A DNA stretch of 64,000 bases from assembly GCA_023417475.1 (NCBI GenBank), contig JAEZFP010000067.1, positions 62,001 to 126,000 of the forward strand. The letters are read 5' to 3'. Both the position numbers and the translations under genes were made by a program. This DNA is from Bacillota bacterium (GTDB lineage: Bacteria > Bacillota > UBA4882 > UBA8346). This document shows positions 17,296 through 25,739 of the stretch, one piece after another; position 1 is the stretch's first letter; every line of letters starts with the position of its first letter. The notes under the pieces are model-generated. The model was not told where the DNA came from and did no database searches. It saw only the letters and a list, made by a program, of their open reading frames with translations.

Positions 17296-18363
17296 TTACT
17301 TTTGATATACCAATACTTTCTCTTGCCACAATTGCGGCAGCGCAATGGAGGTCAACTCCCAAGCGGTGAAGTCTTTGATGGGTTTCACCGTCTTGTACTG
17401 TGAATCCGGCAACATTTTGGCTTTGACGTTATCCGGCAGTTTAACCGAGCGGATCGGCCGGGCATACCCTTTGGCCAAGTTAATTTGGCCGGCATCGCTC
17501 AAGATATACTCCCGCGCCAGCTTAGCGGCATTGGGATGCGGCGCGTACTTGTTAATAATCGTGGCGTAACCGCTGATCACCGAACCGTCCTTCGGAATGC
17601 AAACGTCATAATCTTTGCTTTTAATGACATCGCGATAGTTTAACGCATTGAAGTCCCATAAGACCGCCACTTCCACTTCACCTTTTTCCAGCGCGGCGAC
17701 AGTAGCGTTGTTTAAGGTTAACCGGCCTTGCTTCGCCATTTTGGCAAAAAACGTCAGGGCCGGTTCAATATTGCTTTCATTGCCGCCCATCGCCAACGCC
17801 GCCGCCAAAACGCCGTGGTTGGCCTGAGAGGCTTTTCCGACGTCGCCGATGGTCACTTTATATTTCCCTTTCAACAGATCCGCCCAACTTTTTGGCGGGG
17901 TTTTCACCAACTTGGTGTTGGTCATAAAGGCGATACTGCCGGTATAACCGACGATCCAATGACCGTCTTTGTCTTTGGCCCAATCGGGAATCTGTTTCCA
18001 ATACGAGGTTTTATAGGGTTGGGTTACCCCTTTTTTCACCGCGACCGGGGCAAACACCAAACCGACATCGCCAATATCGGCGGTGGGCTTGTCCTTTTCC
18101 GCCTCAAATTTCGCAATCTCTTCAGCGCTTGACATATCGGTGTCAACATGGTTGATACCGTACTTGGTCTTGATGCCGGCCCAAGTATCTTTCCAATTGG
18201 CCCAATCATCGGGCATACCGACGCTGGCCACTCTCCCTTCGGCGCGAGCCGCCTTTTCGATCTCTTTCACCGAGAGATCCTTTTCCACCCCGAAACAAGT
18301 CGCCGCGTTCAGCGCCAAAACGCCCGCCGCCAGCAACAGTCCCCAACGTGTCTTTTTCATCAT
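17296..18363 (-). CDS. ABC importer substrate-binding protein (ferric/aminoethylphosphonate class)
   Basis: Exported binding protein, 355 aa. A signal peptide of about 22 residues (KKTRWGLLLAAGVLALNAATCFG) contains a cysteine, but not in a clear lipobox. The mature part is a two-lobed type II binding fold: GDVGLVFAPVAVK, YTGSIAFMTNTKLV, PPKSWADLLKGKYK, GEVEVAVLWDFNALNYRD. This class binds Fe3+, 2-aminoethylphosphonate, polyamines or sugar phosphates; the ligand is not readable by eye. It is the first component gene of the importer operon, about 90 bases after the glycerophosphodiesterase. The start at the third codon of the frame (18363) has GAGAGG six bases upstream. Confidence 0.85.
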   Translation of the reverse strand: MMKKTRWGLLLAAGVLALNAATCFGVEKDLSVKEIEKAARAEGRVASVGMPDDWANWKDTWAGIKTKYGINHVDTDMSSAEEIAKFEAEKDKPTADIGDVGLVFAPVAVKKGVTQPYKTSYWKQIPDWAKDKDGHWIVGYTGSIAFMTNTKLVKTPPKSWADLLKGKYKVTIGDVGKASQANHGVLAAALAMGGNESNIEPALTFFAKMAKQGRLTLNNATVAALEKGEVEVAVLWDFNALNYRDVIKSKDYDVCIPKDGSVISGYATIINKYAPHPNAAKLAREYILSDAGQINLAKGYARPIRSVKLPDNVKAKMLPDSQYKTVKPIKDFTAWELTSIALPQLWQEKVLVYQK

Positions 18364-18451
18364 GCTCATCCTCTCTTGTCGTTTCTGTTTTTGTTTTATT
18401 TGGAAAAGGTTTGCTAACCTTTCGGTTAACCCTCATTACTGCCTTAACTGC

Positions 18452-19177
18452 CTAACCCGTTCGGTTTAGAACCGATTTGACCACATCGGGACAGTTGGTG
18501 ATGATCGCATCCACGCCCGCGGCGCTGACGCGCCGAATATCCTCCGGTTGGTCAACCGTCCACGGATTGACCGCCAACCCCGCTTGATGCGCCGCGGCCA
18601 CCATGGCCGGATTGACGCTGTAATGCTCGGGATGCAACGCATTGGCGTTGAATGTTTTAGCGTACCGCCACGGTTGATAGAGATCGGCCTCATAAAGCGC
18701 TCCGATCCGTAATTGCGGCATAATCTTGAAAGTTCGCGCCAGGGTGTAATGATTAAATGAAGAAATCAGACATTGTTCCACCATTGCCAGGTCCCGGAGC
18801 ATCCCGATCACTTGCTCTTCAATTCCGGGATAAATAAAAATATTCGTCTTCAGCTCGATGTTGATCAACAAACCAGTCTGCTTAATCCGGTCCAATAGCT
18901 CGATCAAAGCCGGGATTCGTTCCCCCCGGAACTCCGGTCCATACCAACTCCCGGCGTCTAACCGCCGCAATTCCTCATAGGGAAAATCCTTGATCAGCCC
19001 CTGACCGTCGGTCGTACGATCAACCGCTTCATCATGACAGATCACCGGAACACCGTCCCGCGTGAGATGGACGTCAAACTCCAAGCCGTCCACCCCAAAA
19101 TGGATAGCCCGTTCAAAAGCGGCCATGGTATTTTCCGGCGCCCGGCTCGAAAAACCGCGATGGGCAATGATTTTCAT
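18452..19177 (-). CDS. Glycerophosphodiester phosphodiesterase (cytosolic)
   Basis: Hydrolyses glycerophosphodiesters to sn-glycerol 3-phosphate and an alcohol. GDPD motifs: AHRGFSSRAPENT (catalytic histidine and metal glutamate) at the N-terminus, GLEFDVHLTRDG (E and D ligands), CHDEAVDRTTDG with the second catalytic histidine, and NIELKTN. At 241 aa with no signal peptide, it works on imported substrates. The ATG at 19177 follows GGAGGAG. It sits between the Na/phosphate symporter and the ABC importer. Its product is the substrate of the GlpA-like enzyme and the ligand of GlpP encoded a few genes away, which ties the cluster together. Confidence 0.93.
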   Translation of the reverse strand: MKIIAHRGFSSRAPENTMAAFERAIHFGVDGLEFDVHLTRDGVPVICHDEAVDRTTDGQGLIKDFPYEELRRLDAGSWYGPEFRGERIPALIELLDRIKQTGLLINIELKTNIFIYPGIEEQVIGMLRDLAMVEQCLISSFNHYTLARTFKIMPQLRIGALYEADLYQPWRYAKTFNANALHPEHYSVNPAMVAAAHQAGLAVNPWTVDQPEDIRRVSAAGVDAIITNCPDVVKSVLNRTG

Positions 19178-19207
19178 AATGCGCTCCTCCGCGTGGTCCA
19201 ATATTTT

Positions 19208-20830
19208 TCAAACAATCCCCAGTACTCCCTGGGCATTATTGACGGCATGCCCATCCATTCGCAATAACGATTCAACGAGATCCAAATGAATCGCACTGGT
19301 GGCGATGGTTTTCTGGTTGCCACATTGCATCCGCTCGAAATGGTTGTAACGCAGCTCTTTTTCCAGCCGTTGCATTTTGGGATGTTCTTTAATCACCCGC
19401 GTCGCCATTTCGCGATCTTCAAACTCAAACGCCTGCAACGATAAGATTAGATTTTCATAAGCCTGCGTAAACATGGTCTCCAGCTCAATCCGGCCCTCGG
19501 CCGAGAACTCAAGCTCCTGATAGTGTATTTTCCGGGCGGTGCGGGCGATACTGACGACAATATCGCCGACATGCTCCAAATCATTGGCCACGTACAGAAT
19601 CTGAATGCACTTTTGCATCAGTTCCTCCGGAAGCTGGTTGTTGCCGATACTGGTCACATATTTACTGACCTTTTTATATAAGCTGTCCACCGCCCGGTCG
19701 GTCTCGATAATCCGGTCAATGCTCTCTTCATCGCCCTGTTGCAAGGCTGGCAAAACCCGATCCAACATTTTTTCTCTGACCAGTCGGCCCATGGCAATCG
19801 TCTGTTGCCGTGCTTGATCGACCGCCAAATCGGGGATCTCCAATAACGTCTCATCCAAATAAAGCGCTTCGGCCAATTCCTGCTGTCGGTCGGGGATGAG
19901 CCGCTTCATCAATTCGGCGACGATACCGGCAAGGGGTAACAATCCAATAGCCATTGCCACCGAGAAAAACGTATGGGCATTGGCGATCACGCGACTGACA
20001 TCGCTCGGCGCGCTACCAAGCGCCAACGCGCCGAGCGGCCGGTAAAACGGCAGAAAAACCAGCGCATTTAAAAGCTTAAAAGCAAAATTGGCAATCGCGG
20101 CCCGTTTGGCGTCGCGCCCCGGCGCCCCAATGCAGGAGATCACTCCGGTGACCGTTCCTCCCAAGTGAGCGCCTAGCACAAACGGAATAATCGCATCGAC
20201 ACTGATCAAATGGTTGATCGCTAACGACATTAACAGTGCCAAAAAAGCCGGACTCGATTGAATCAATGCCGTCAACAGCGTTGCCACCAGGAACTCCAGC
20301 AACGGATAGGCTTCGAGCCGGACTAAAGTCCGGGCCACAACCGGAAAATCCTTAATGGGGATCATCGCCGCCGACATCACGGAGAGTCCGTAGACGAGCA
20401 GTCCGAATCCCAAGACCGCCTGCCCGATATTTTTGATGCGGCGCCGTTTTGAAAACAGGTACAAAATAGCGCCGGCAAACAATAACAATAACGAAAACCC
20501 GGTCATTTGAAAGGCGATGAATTGGACAGTCAGCGATGTACCAATCGCCGATCCCAACAGCACCCGCAACGCCTGCTCCAGCGACATGATACCGGCGCTG
20601 ACAAACCCGACCACCAAACCCGTGGTTGCGTTGCTTCCTTGCACGCCAAACGTGACCAACGCTCCCACAAGCAAGCCGACCAACGGTGTGTTGGTTAATT
20701 TCTTGACAATCCTCTTTAGTTGATGGGCCGCTAATTTTTGTAATCCCTCGGAACAAAGTTGCATTCCGTAAATGGAAAGTCCCAGTCCGCCAGCTAGCCC
20801 CATCAATGGGCCAAGCAGGTCCATGATCAT
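19208..20830 (-). CDS. Na+/phosphate cotransporter with C-terminal PhoU-like domain
   Basis: A 540-residue NptA/YjbB-type symporter. Two repeated membrane halves each carry the family's Q-S/G-S motif: FGVQGSNATTGLVVGF (about residue 63) and ALIQSSPAFLALLMSL (about 190). Some eight or nine helices are seen, followed by a PhoU-like helical bundle from about residue 350 (MLDRVLPALQQGDEESIDRI and LEHVGDIVVSIART). The start overlaps the phoU stop (ATGA at 20827-20830), so both are produced together. It probably moves phosphate across the membrane, either importing it under starvation or exporting excess released from organophosphates. Confidence 0.92.
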   Translation of the reverse strand: MIMDLLGPLMGLAGGLGLSIYGMQLCSEGLQKLAAHQLKRIVKKLTNTPLVGLLVGALVTFGVQGSNATTGLVVGFVSAGIMSLEQALRVLLGSAIGTSLTVQFIAFQMTGFSLLLLFAGAILYLFSKRRRIKNIGQAVLGFGLLVYGLSVMSAAMIPIKDFPVVARTLVRLEAYPLLEFLVATLLTALIQSSPAFLALLMSLAINHLISVDAIIPFVLGAHLGGTVTGVISCIGAPGRDAKRAAIANFAFKLLNALVFLPFYRPLGALALGSAPSDVSRVIANAHTFFSVAMAIGLLPLAGIVAELMKRLIPDRQQELAEALYLDETLLEIPDLAVDQARQQTIAMGRLVREKMLDRVLPALQQGDEESIDRIIETDRAVDSLYKKVSKYVTSIGNNQLPEELMQKCIQILYVANDLEHVGDIVVSIARTARKIHYQELEFSAEGRIELETMFTQAYENLILSLQAFEFEDREMATRVIKEHPKMQRLEKELRYNHFERMQCGNQKTIATSAIHLDLVESLLRMDGHAVNNAQGVLGIV

Positions 20831-21495
20831 AACACCGCTTTCTGTGATTTAAAGGGGTCACGTTCACCCGTTTCGGCGTATATGGTCATTTTGGAGATGT
20901 TGACCGCCCGGTCGCCGATCCGTTCCAAATAGCGAACCACCATTACCAACGCATTGGCTTGTTCAATCCGTTCGGGACATTCTTTCATCCCGTTTAACAA
21001 CTGGCGGAGGAGCTTCGCAAACAAGCGATCCACCTGATCATCTTCCTCATTACGGCACCGGGCCGAGCCAAGATCCTTATTAAAATGAGCCGTCAAGCTA
21101 CGGTGTAATAAGGAACTTACCTGGCCCGCCAGTTCTTCTACCCCATCCTGCCACTGACGCGGCAGTTCCTGACAGACCACGGAATCAGCAATGTCACAGG
21201 CATAATCTCCGATCCGCTCCAATTCCTGGCCGATTCGGATTGCTGCCATTAAAAAACGCAGGTCTTTATCCAGCGGTTGTTGCAACGAAAGCCATTCCAG
21301 CGCTTGGTATTCAATCGTCTCTTTATAGGCGTCAATTACATCATCCCCATCCATCAAAACGCGAGCCAATGAAACGTCTTGGGTCAAAAAGGCCTGTAAC
21401 GCTTCGTCTAATCGAGTTGTAACCAACTGACCCATAGCAATCAGTTCTTGTTGAATTTGGAGTAACGCCCGTTCATATGAGTTCAGATATTTCAT
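20827..21495 (-). CDS. phoU: Phosphate uptake regulator PhoU
   Basis: A 222-residue PhoU made of two three-helix bundles, each with the metal-binding E/DxxxD pattern: LERIGDYACDIAD (about residue 100) and LERIGDRAVNISK (about residue 200). It restrains phosphate transport and Pho signalling, normally through PstB and PhoR. No pst genes are here; the coupled partner is a Na/phosphate symporter with its own PhoU domain, so it may act on that transporter. The ATG at 21495 has AGGAGGG seven bases upstream; the frame extends 81 codons further, but that part reads as leader sequence. The promoter and a Pho-box-like repeat lie about 230-320 bases upstream. Confidence 0.93.
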   Translation of the reverse strand: MKYLNSYERALLQIQQELIAMGQLVTTRLDEALQAFLTQDVSLARVLMDGDDVIDAYKETIEYQALEWLSLQQPLDKDLRFLMAAIRIGQELERIGDYACDIADSVVCQELPRQWQDGVEELAGQVSSLLHRSLTAHFNKDLGSARCRNEEDDQVDRLFAKLLRQLLNGMKECPERIEQANALVMVVRYLERIGDRAVNISKMTIYAETGERDPFKSQKAVL

Positions 21496-21727
21496 TGCCC
21501 ACCCTCCTTGCAAAATATCCATTACCGTAATTGTATTAAAAAAAAAGAACCCTAATATTTCGGACATCACTGCCGAATGGTTAAGGACTCTCTTCATCTC
21601 CGTCCGCTTTTTAAAATATAACATCAATATTACATATTTTACTTTTCGTTCAAGCAAAATATTTGTGGTTTCATCGCCGAAACTTGAAGTCATTAGCCAA
21701 TCCGCTTGATTTAAAGCTATTATCTGT

Positions 21728-21756
21728 ATTGTACACACCTGTCAGCTAACTGTCAA
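21728..21756 (-). promoter_or_regulatory. Sigma-A promoter of the phoU-symporter operon
   Basis: TTGACA (21756-21751), 17 bases, TACAAT (21733-21728). Transcription would start near 21720 and leave a leader of about 225 bases before phoU in which I see no strong structure. Confidence 0.65.
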
Positions 21757-21770
21757 CCATTTTCGGATAC

Positions 21771-21811
21771 TTTACATTAACTTTACATATTTAATGATTT
21801 CTTAATGTAAA
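21771..21811 (-). promoter_or_regulatory. Pho-box-like direct repeats
   Basis: TTTACAT occurs at 21771 and 21782, exactly 11 bases apart, with a reversed ATGTAAA at 21805-21811. Eleven-base spacing of TT(A/T)ACA-like half sites is the usual PhoP/PhoB operator pattern. The block begins 15 bases upstream of the -35 hexamer of the phoU operon, a normal activator position. Confidence 0.5.
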
Positions 21812-21850
21812 ACCTAACATCGGCCGGGGTGATACTAATTATCCCCAAAT

Positions 21851-21877
21851 AAAAAAGACCGCCAGTCAAGGCGATCT
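21851..21877 (-). terminator. Terminator after glpP
   Basis: GATCGCC and GGCGGTC pair (with one G-T) around a short loop and are followed by six T on the minus strand, about 35 bases after the glpP stop. Confidence 0.75.
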
Positions 21878-21912
21878 AAAAATAGCATCTATGTTTAATG
21901 AACGAATATAAT

Positions 21913-22485
21913 TTAGAGCCGCCAAAGCTCGGCGCGACTGGTCGAAACGGCGACCGCCCCCACTTTCAACAACTCGATGATCTCGTCTTTGGTACTAACC
22001 ATGCCGCCCGCGATAATCGGTACGGTTTCATGGGCGCGAAACTCGACAATTGCCTTGGGCAAGGTACCCGGCATTATCTCAATCAAATCCGGTCGGTGGG
22101 TCTGGATCATCTTGAGCCCCGTCTGGATCGACAGCGAATCCAAAATAAACAAACGTTGAATCGTTAATAAGCCCAAATGACGCGCTGGCTGGACCAAGCT
22201 CGGCTTGGTCGTGATGATTCCGGACGGTCCGATCTCCGCCTTGAGAAATTCTAAAGCCGCCTGGTCCTTACTTAATCCCGCCACCATCTCCAAGTGGACA
22301 AAGGCCCTTTTCCCAGCCGCTTCCACCTGTTGCACCCGATATTTCAGATTGTTCAGCGCCGCATTCAATAAAAAAATCACACCCACCGGGGCGGTCAAGG
22401 CCTCCTTCAAACCGGCTTCGTCCCGAACCGCGGCGATGATTGGCGACGCCTCGAAATAATCATGGTATGAATGGTCTGTTTTCAC
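21913..22485 (-). CDS. glpP: Glycerol-3-phosphate responsive antiterminator GlpP
   Basis: A 190-residue TIM-barrel RNA-binding protein. With glycerol 3-phosphate bound it prevents termination in the leader of the glp dehydrogenase operon. Family features: ASPIIAAVRD near the N-terminus, VIFLLNAALNNL, FVHLEMVAGLSKDQAALEFL, GIITTKPSLV and MPGTLPKAI followed by PIIAGGMV. The start is GTG with GGGGAG upstream. It is the last gene of the operon it is expected to control, giving positive feedback. The leader terminator at 25625-25665 is the obvious target. Confidence 0.93.
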   Translation of the reverse strand: MKTDHSYHDYFEASPIIAAVRDEAGLKEALTAPVGVIFLLNAALNNLKYRVQQVEAAGKRAFVHLEMVAGLSKDQAALEFLKAEIGPSGIITTKPSLVQPARHLGLLTIQRLFILDSLSIQTGLKMIQTHRPDLIEIMPGTLPKAIVEFRAHETVPIIAGGMVSTKDEIIELLKVGAVAVSTSRAELWRL

Positions 22486-22524
22486 AACCGATCGCTCCCC
22501 TTGTCTTCCTCATCTTTTCTCTTA

Positions 22525-22869
22525 TCATACCTTTCCGGTGGCGACCAGAGCAACCCCCGTTCCGGCCAGATTTTCAACAATCACCGCACCGATCCCGACC
22601 GGAGCCGCGACTTCAATCTCCCGCAACTCCGCCATTGCCGCCACAATCCGTGACTTCGGAATCGCTTCGGCGGTTTTCACGGGCAACGGACGATTTCGGC
22701 CGGCTACGGCCACAACACTGGTTAAAACGCGCCGCGGCAACAATATCTCTTCACGGGCGTAAGCTTCACCGCGCTTACAGCCTTGTCCCTCGGTCCTGGC
22801 GCCGGACTCGCTGTTAATAACTTCAATCCGACAGCCCATCGGGCAAACAATACAAATGATCTCCGCCAT
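22525..22869 (-). CDS. DUF1667 protein (cysteine-rich partner of FAD oxidoreductases)
   Basis: A 114-residue protein that begins MAEIICIVCPMGC and has another cysteine in GQGCKRGEAYA, four cysteines that could hold zinc or an iron-sulfur centre. DUF1667 proteins occur next to GlpA/GlpB-like dehydrogenases in anaerobes and are presumed electron-transfer or assembly partners; no function is proved. It starts one base after the preceding FAD oxidoreductase and has GGAGGG before its ATG, so it belongs to the same operon. Confidence 0.88.
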   Translation of the reverse strand: MAEIICIVCPMGCRIEVINSESGARTEGQGCKRGEAYAREEILLPRRVLTSVVAVAGRNRPLPVKTAEAIPKSRIVAAMAELREIEVAAPVGIGAVIVENLAGTGVALVATGKV

Positions 22870-22870
22870 A

Positions 22871-24115
22871 TTAATCGCCCTCCTCCAGACTGATCGTTAG
22901 AAATTCCGGTTCGCGGCAGTTTAGGTCCTCCGGACGGACCGTCCAGTGAATCGTCTCGCCGGGCGTCACCACCCGCAGCGGCTGCTGTCTTGACCCCACC
23001 CGCAACAATCGGTCCCGTTCGGGAAACGCCGCCCGGATATACAACGTCGTGGGCCGGTCCAAAGCAACGCTTTGAGGAACGACCGACCGGATATTGCGTC
23101 CCGCTCGCACCGCCAAACCGACAGTCGAAGCCGTTGCGGTTTGGAGATACCGCGCTACGGCCCGGCCGGTCACTTGGCTTTCCTCACTGACATCGTCCAC
23201 CAAATCATGGACATGGATCACATTACCGCAGCCAAAAATACCCGGAACGTTGGTATGATAGTCGGCATCGACCACCGGGCCGCCGGTTAGCGGATCAAGT
23301 TCAACCCCAGCCATGCGCGACAGCTCATTTTCCGGAATAAGTCCCACTGATAAGATCAGCGTGTCGCAGTTGATCCTCAGCGCCTGCTCGAAAAGGGGTT
23401 GCCGGTTCGCGTCGACCGGCGTCGCTTCGATGCCGCTGATCCGCTGTTCACCAAATATCCGGGTCACGGTATGGCTTAAATACAACGGAATTTCAAAATC
23501 ATGAAGACATTGAACCACATTCCGGGTCAGTCCGCTGGAATATGGCAAAAGCTCTAAAACCGCCTCCACCTTCACTCCTTCCAAAGTCAACCGTCGGGCC
23601 ATGATTAACCCAATATCGCCCGAACCCAAAATCACGGCTCGTTTTCCGGGGAGCAATCCTTCGACATTCATCAACCGTTGCACGGTTCCGGCGGAATAAA
23701 CTCCCGCCGGCCGGGTCCCGGGAATATTAATCGCCCCGCGCGGCCGTTCCCGGCAACCCATCGCCAGCACCACCGCTCGCGCTCGATAATAAACCAGTCC
23801 TTCCGCCGCACTGACGGCGGTCGCCCGTTTGGCGGAGGTCAATTCGGTGATCATCGTTCCCGTTTTCAATTGAATCTGCGGGCAGGCGGCCAAACGGTCG
23901 ATAAATCGCCATGCATACTCGGGTCCGGTCAATTCTTCCTTAAAATAGCGTAATCCAAATCCGTTGTGAATACATTGTTGCAAAATTCCGCCCGGTTCTT
24001 CCAGCCGTTCGGTGATAACAATCCGCTCGACCCCCGCTTCAGCCGCAGCCAAAGCGGCGGCTAAACCGGCCGGTCCCGCTCCGATCACCAAGAGGTCCAC
24101 CAGCATCTCTTTCAT
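22871..24115 (-). CDS. NAD(P)/FAD-dependent oxidoreductase (pyridine nucleotide-disulfide fold)
   Basis: A 414-residue flavoprotein with the N-terminal FAD site GAGPAGLAAALAAAEAG, a second nucleotide-binding site VILGSGDIGLIMARRL (about residue 160), and the FAD-contacting GIFGCGNVIHVHDLVDD near residue 290. An ILQQCIHNGFG segment follows the first site. It resembles the GlpB-like middle subunit found with GlpA-type proteins and DUF1667 in clostridia and may relay electrons from glycerol 3-phosphate to NAD or ferredoxin. Its ATG overlaps the previous TGA by one base, with GGAGGTG seven bases upstream. Confidence 0.88.
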   Translation of the reverse strand: MKEMLVDLLVIGAGPAGLAAALAAAEAGVERIVITERLEEPGGILQQCIHNGFGLRYFKEELTGPEYAWRFIDRLAACPQIQLKTGTMITELTSAKRATAVSAAEGLVYYRARAVVLAMGCRERPRGAINIPGTRPAGVYSAGTVQRLMNVEGLLPGKRAVILGSGDIGLIMARRLTLEGVKVEAVLELLPYSSGLTRNVVQCLHDFEIPLYLSHTVTRIFGEQRISGIEATPVDANRQPLFEQALRINCDTLILSVGLIPENELSRMAGVELDPLTGGPVVDADYHTNVPGIFGCGNVIHVHDLVDDVSEESQVTGRAVARYLQTATASTVGLAVRAGRNIRSVVPQSVALDRPTTLYIRAAFPERDRLLRVGSRQQPLRVVTPGETIHWTVRPEDLNCREPEFLTISLEEGD

Positions 24116-25566
24116 CAAAACTCACCTCCGGTTTTCCGCAATTTTCCGATCACCAAGGGACTACCCGGTCCTTTTTTAGTTACCGCCTCCGGAGGTACAC
24201 CTTGCATTTCACTGAGAATCTGAATGATTCGCGGTGTACAAAAACCTCCTTGACACCGCCCCATTCCGCTGCGGGTCCGCAGTTTTACTCCATCAACCGT
24301 GGTAGCGCCGCGCCGAATTGCATCCCGGATCTCTCCTTCGCTTACCAGCTCACAACGGCAGACGATCTTGGCATAGTCAGGCCGCTCGGCCATGAGCTTC
24401 GTTTGAGCGGCGGGATCCAAATTGCGCAGGCGAATCAAGGGCCGTTCAGGATTGAAACACGGATTCGGCATTAGTTTCAACCCGGCTTCGCCCAACAGCT
24501 CCACAATATATTCGGCAATGGCCGGCGCGGCGGTTAACCCCGGCGATTTGATCCCTGCCGCATGAATCAACCGTGGTGTGACCGGTGACGGCTCAACAAT
24601 AAAATCATCCCGGTCGCTAGCCGCCCGCAATCCGGCAAAGGAGGTAATTAAATCATTGGGTCGGAGCATCGGTACCAACGTTTTGACTTCAGTGTACACT
24701 TCCTCCCAACCACGCCGGCTGGTGCTGAGGTCACGCCAGTCTTTCTCTTCATGGGCGGTCGGCCCGACCATAATATTCCCCTCAACGGTCGGCATGACCA
24801 AAATCCCTTTGGAGATCGCCGTGGGCAGCGGGAAGATCGTCCGCTCGACCAAACCTTGGAGTTTCCGGTCGAGTAGATACTCCTCCCCTTTGATTGTTTG
24901 AATCGAAAACGAATCATCGCCTGCTAACCCGGCAATTGCCGCCGCGTTCACCCCGGCGGCGTTAATGAGGTAACGGGTATGGATCGAACCACGGTTCGTC
25001 GCGGCGATCAAACCGTCATTCGCCCGGTGAATGCCCAAAACCATTGTGCCGAGCATTAATTGGACTCCGTTGGCGACGGCATTCTCCACCAAAGCGAAGA
25101 CCAGATCAAAAGGAATGACAATCCCCCCCGTGGGAGCGAACAATCCCCCGACCAACCCCGGGATTAAATTGGGTTCCAACCGGTAGAGCTCATTTGGGTC
25201 GATCCGCCGGATACCGGAAACTCCGTTCGCTTTACCCTGCTCGGCTAAATGATTGAGCGCGCTCAGCTCCGCCTCGTCCCGGGCGATCACAATCGACCCG
25301 TTGTTACGGTACAAAAAGTTAAGTTCCGCCGCAAGCGCCGGGTACAAAGAGTTGCCGCGAACGCACAGTTTTGCCTTTAGGGTTCCGGGATGGTCATGAA
25401 TCCCCGAATGGACGATTCCGCTATTGGCCTTGGACGTCCCGAACGCCACATCCGCTTCTTGCTCAGCCAAGATCACTTTAAGCTGGTAACGGGAGAGTTC
25501 CCGCGCCAGCGCCGCTCCGACCACGCCCCCTCCGACGATCAAGATATCGGTTTCCAACTGAAACAT
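24115..25566 (-). CDS. Glycerol-3-phosphate dehydrogenase-like FAD protein (GlpA type) with BFD [2Fe-2S] domain
   Basis: A 483-residue DAO-type dehydrogenase expected to oxidise sn-glycerol 3-phosphate to dihydroxyacetone phosphate. FAD site VGGGVVGAALARELSRY, then TSKANSGIVHSGIHD, a catalytic-domain block PTVEGNIMVGPTAHE, and GIKSPGLTAAPAIAEY. The C-terminal 80 residues hold a BFD-like domain with cysteines in CRCELVSEGEI and GRCQGGFC, typical of anaerobic GlpA. Some relatives oxidise 2-hydroxyglutarate, but GlpP downstream, the leader terminator, and the glycerophosphodiesterase nearby favour glycerol 3-phosphate. GGGGGG precedes the ATG. It is first in the four-gene operon ending with glpP. 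Confidence 0.88.
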   Translation of the reverse strand: MFQLETDILIVGGGVVGAALARELSRYQLKVILAEQEADVAFGTSKANSGIVHSGIHDHPGTLKAKLCVRGNSLYPALAAELNFLYRNNGSIVIARDEAELSALNHLAEQGKANGVSGIRRIDPNELYRLEPNLIPGLVGGLFAPTGGIVIPFDLVFALVENAVANGVQLMLGTMVLGIHRANDGLIAATNRGSIHTRYLINAAGVNAAAIAGLAGDDSFSIQTIKGEEYLLDRKLQGLVERTIFPLPTAISKGILVMPTVEGNIMVGPTAHEEKDWRDLSTSRRGWEEVYTEVKTLVPMLRPNDLITSFAGLRAASDRDDFIVEPSPVTPRLIHAAGIKSPGLTAAPAIAEYIVELLGEAGLKLMPNPCFNPERPLIRLRNLDPAAQTKLMAERPDYAKIVCRCELVSEGEIRDAIRRGATTVDGVKLRTRSGMGRCQGGFCTPRIIQILSEMQGVPPEAVTKKGPGSPLVIGKLRKTGGEF

Positions 25567-25624
25567 TGCTAAAAGCCCCCTTATCCGCTGCGAATCTTAC
25601 CTTAGCTGATTTTGACGCCAAAAT

Positions 25625-25665
25625 AAAAAAGACCAAATAAGCGCTTTATAAACGCTTATTTGGTC
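25625..25665 (-). terminator. Leader terminator of the glp operon, likely GlpP target
   Basis: GACCAAATAAGCG and CGCTTATTTGGTC (13 perfect pairs, 9-base loop) followed by six T. It lies after the promoter and about 60 bases before the GlpA-like start, so it would stop basal transcription. GlpP in Bacillus acts on exactly such a leader terminator before glpD; that this one is its target is inferred. Confidence 0.78.
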
Positions 25666-25710
25666 CTCTCTGTTTTCTCCGGACACTTATGATTTTATGC
25701 CTTTATCCTT

Positions 25711-25739
25711 ACTTTAGAACGGGTTTTACAATTTGTCAA
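25711..25739 (-). promoter_or_regulatory. Sigma-A promoter of the glp operon
   Basis: TTGACA (25739-25734), 17 bases, TAAAGT (25716-25711). The -35 overlaps the end of the lipoprotein gene. The transcript would begin near 25704 and run through the leader terminator. Confidence 0.55.

Noticed and set aside
21496..21738. 81-codon N-terminal extension of PhoU
   Set aside because: No PhoU has it, AGGAGGG lies right before 21495, and the extension covers the promoter-proximal leader.
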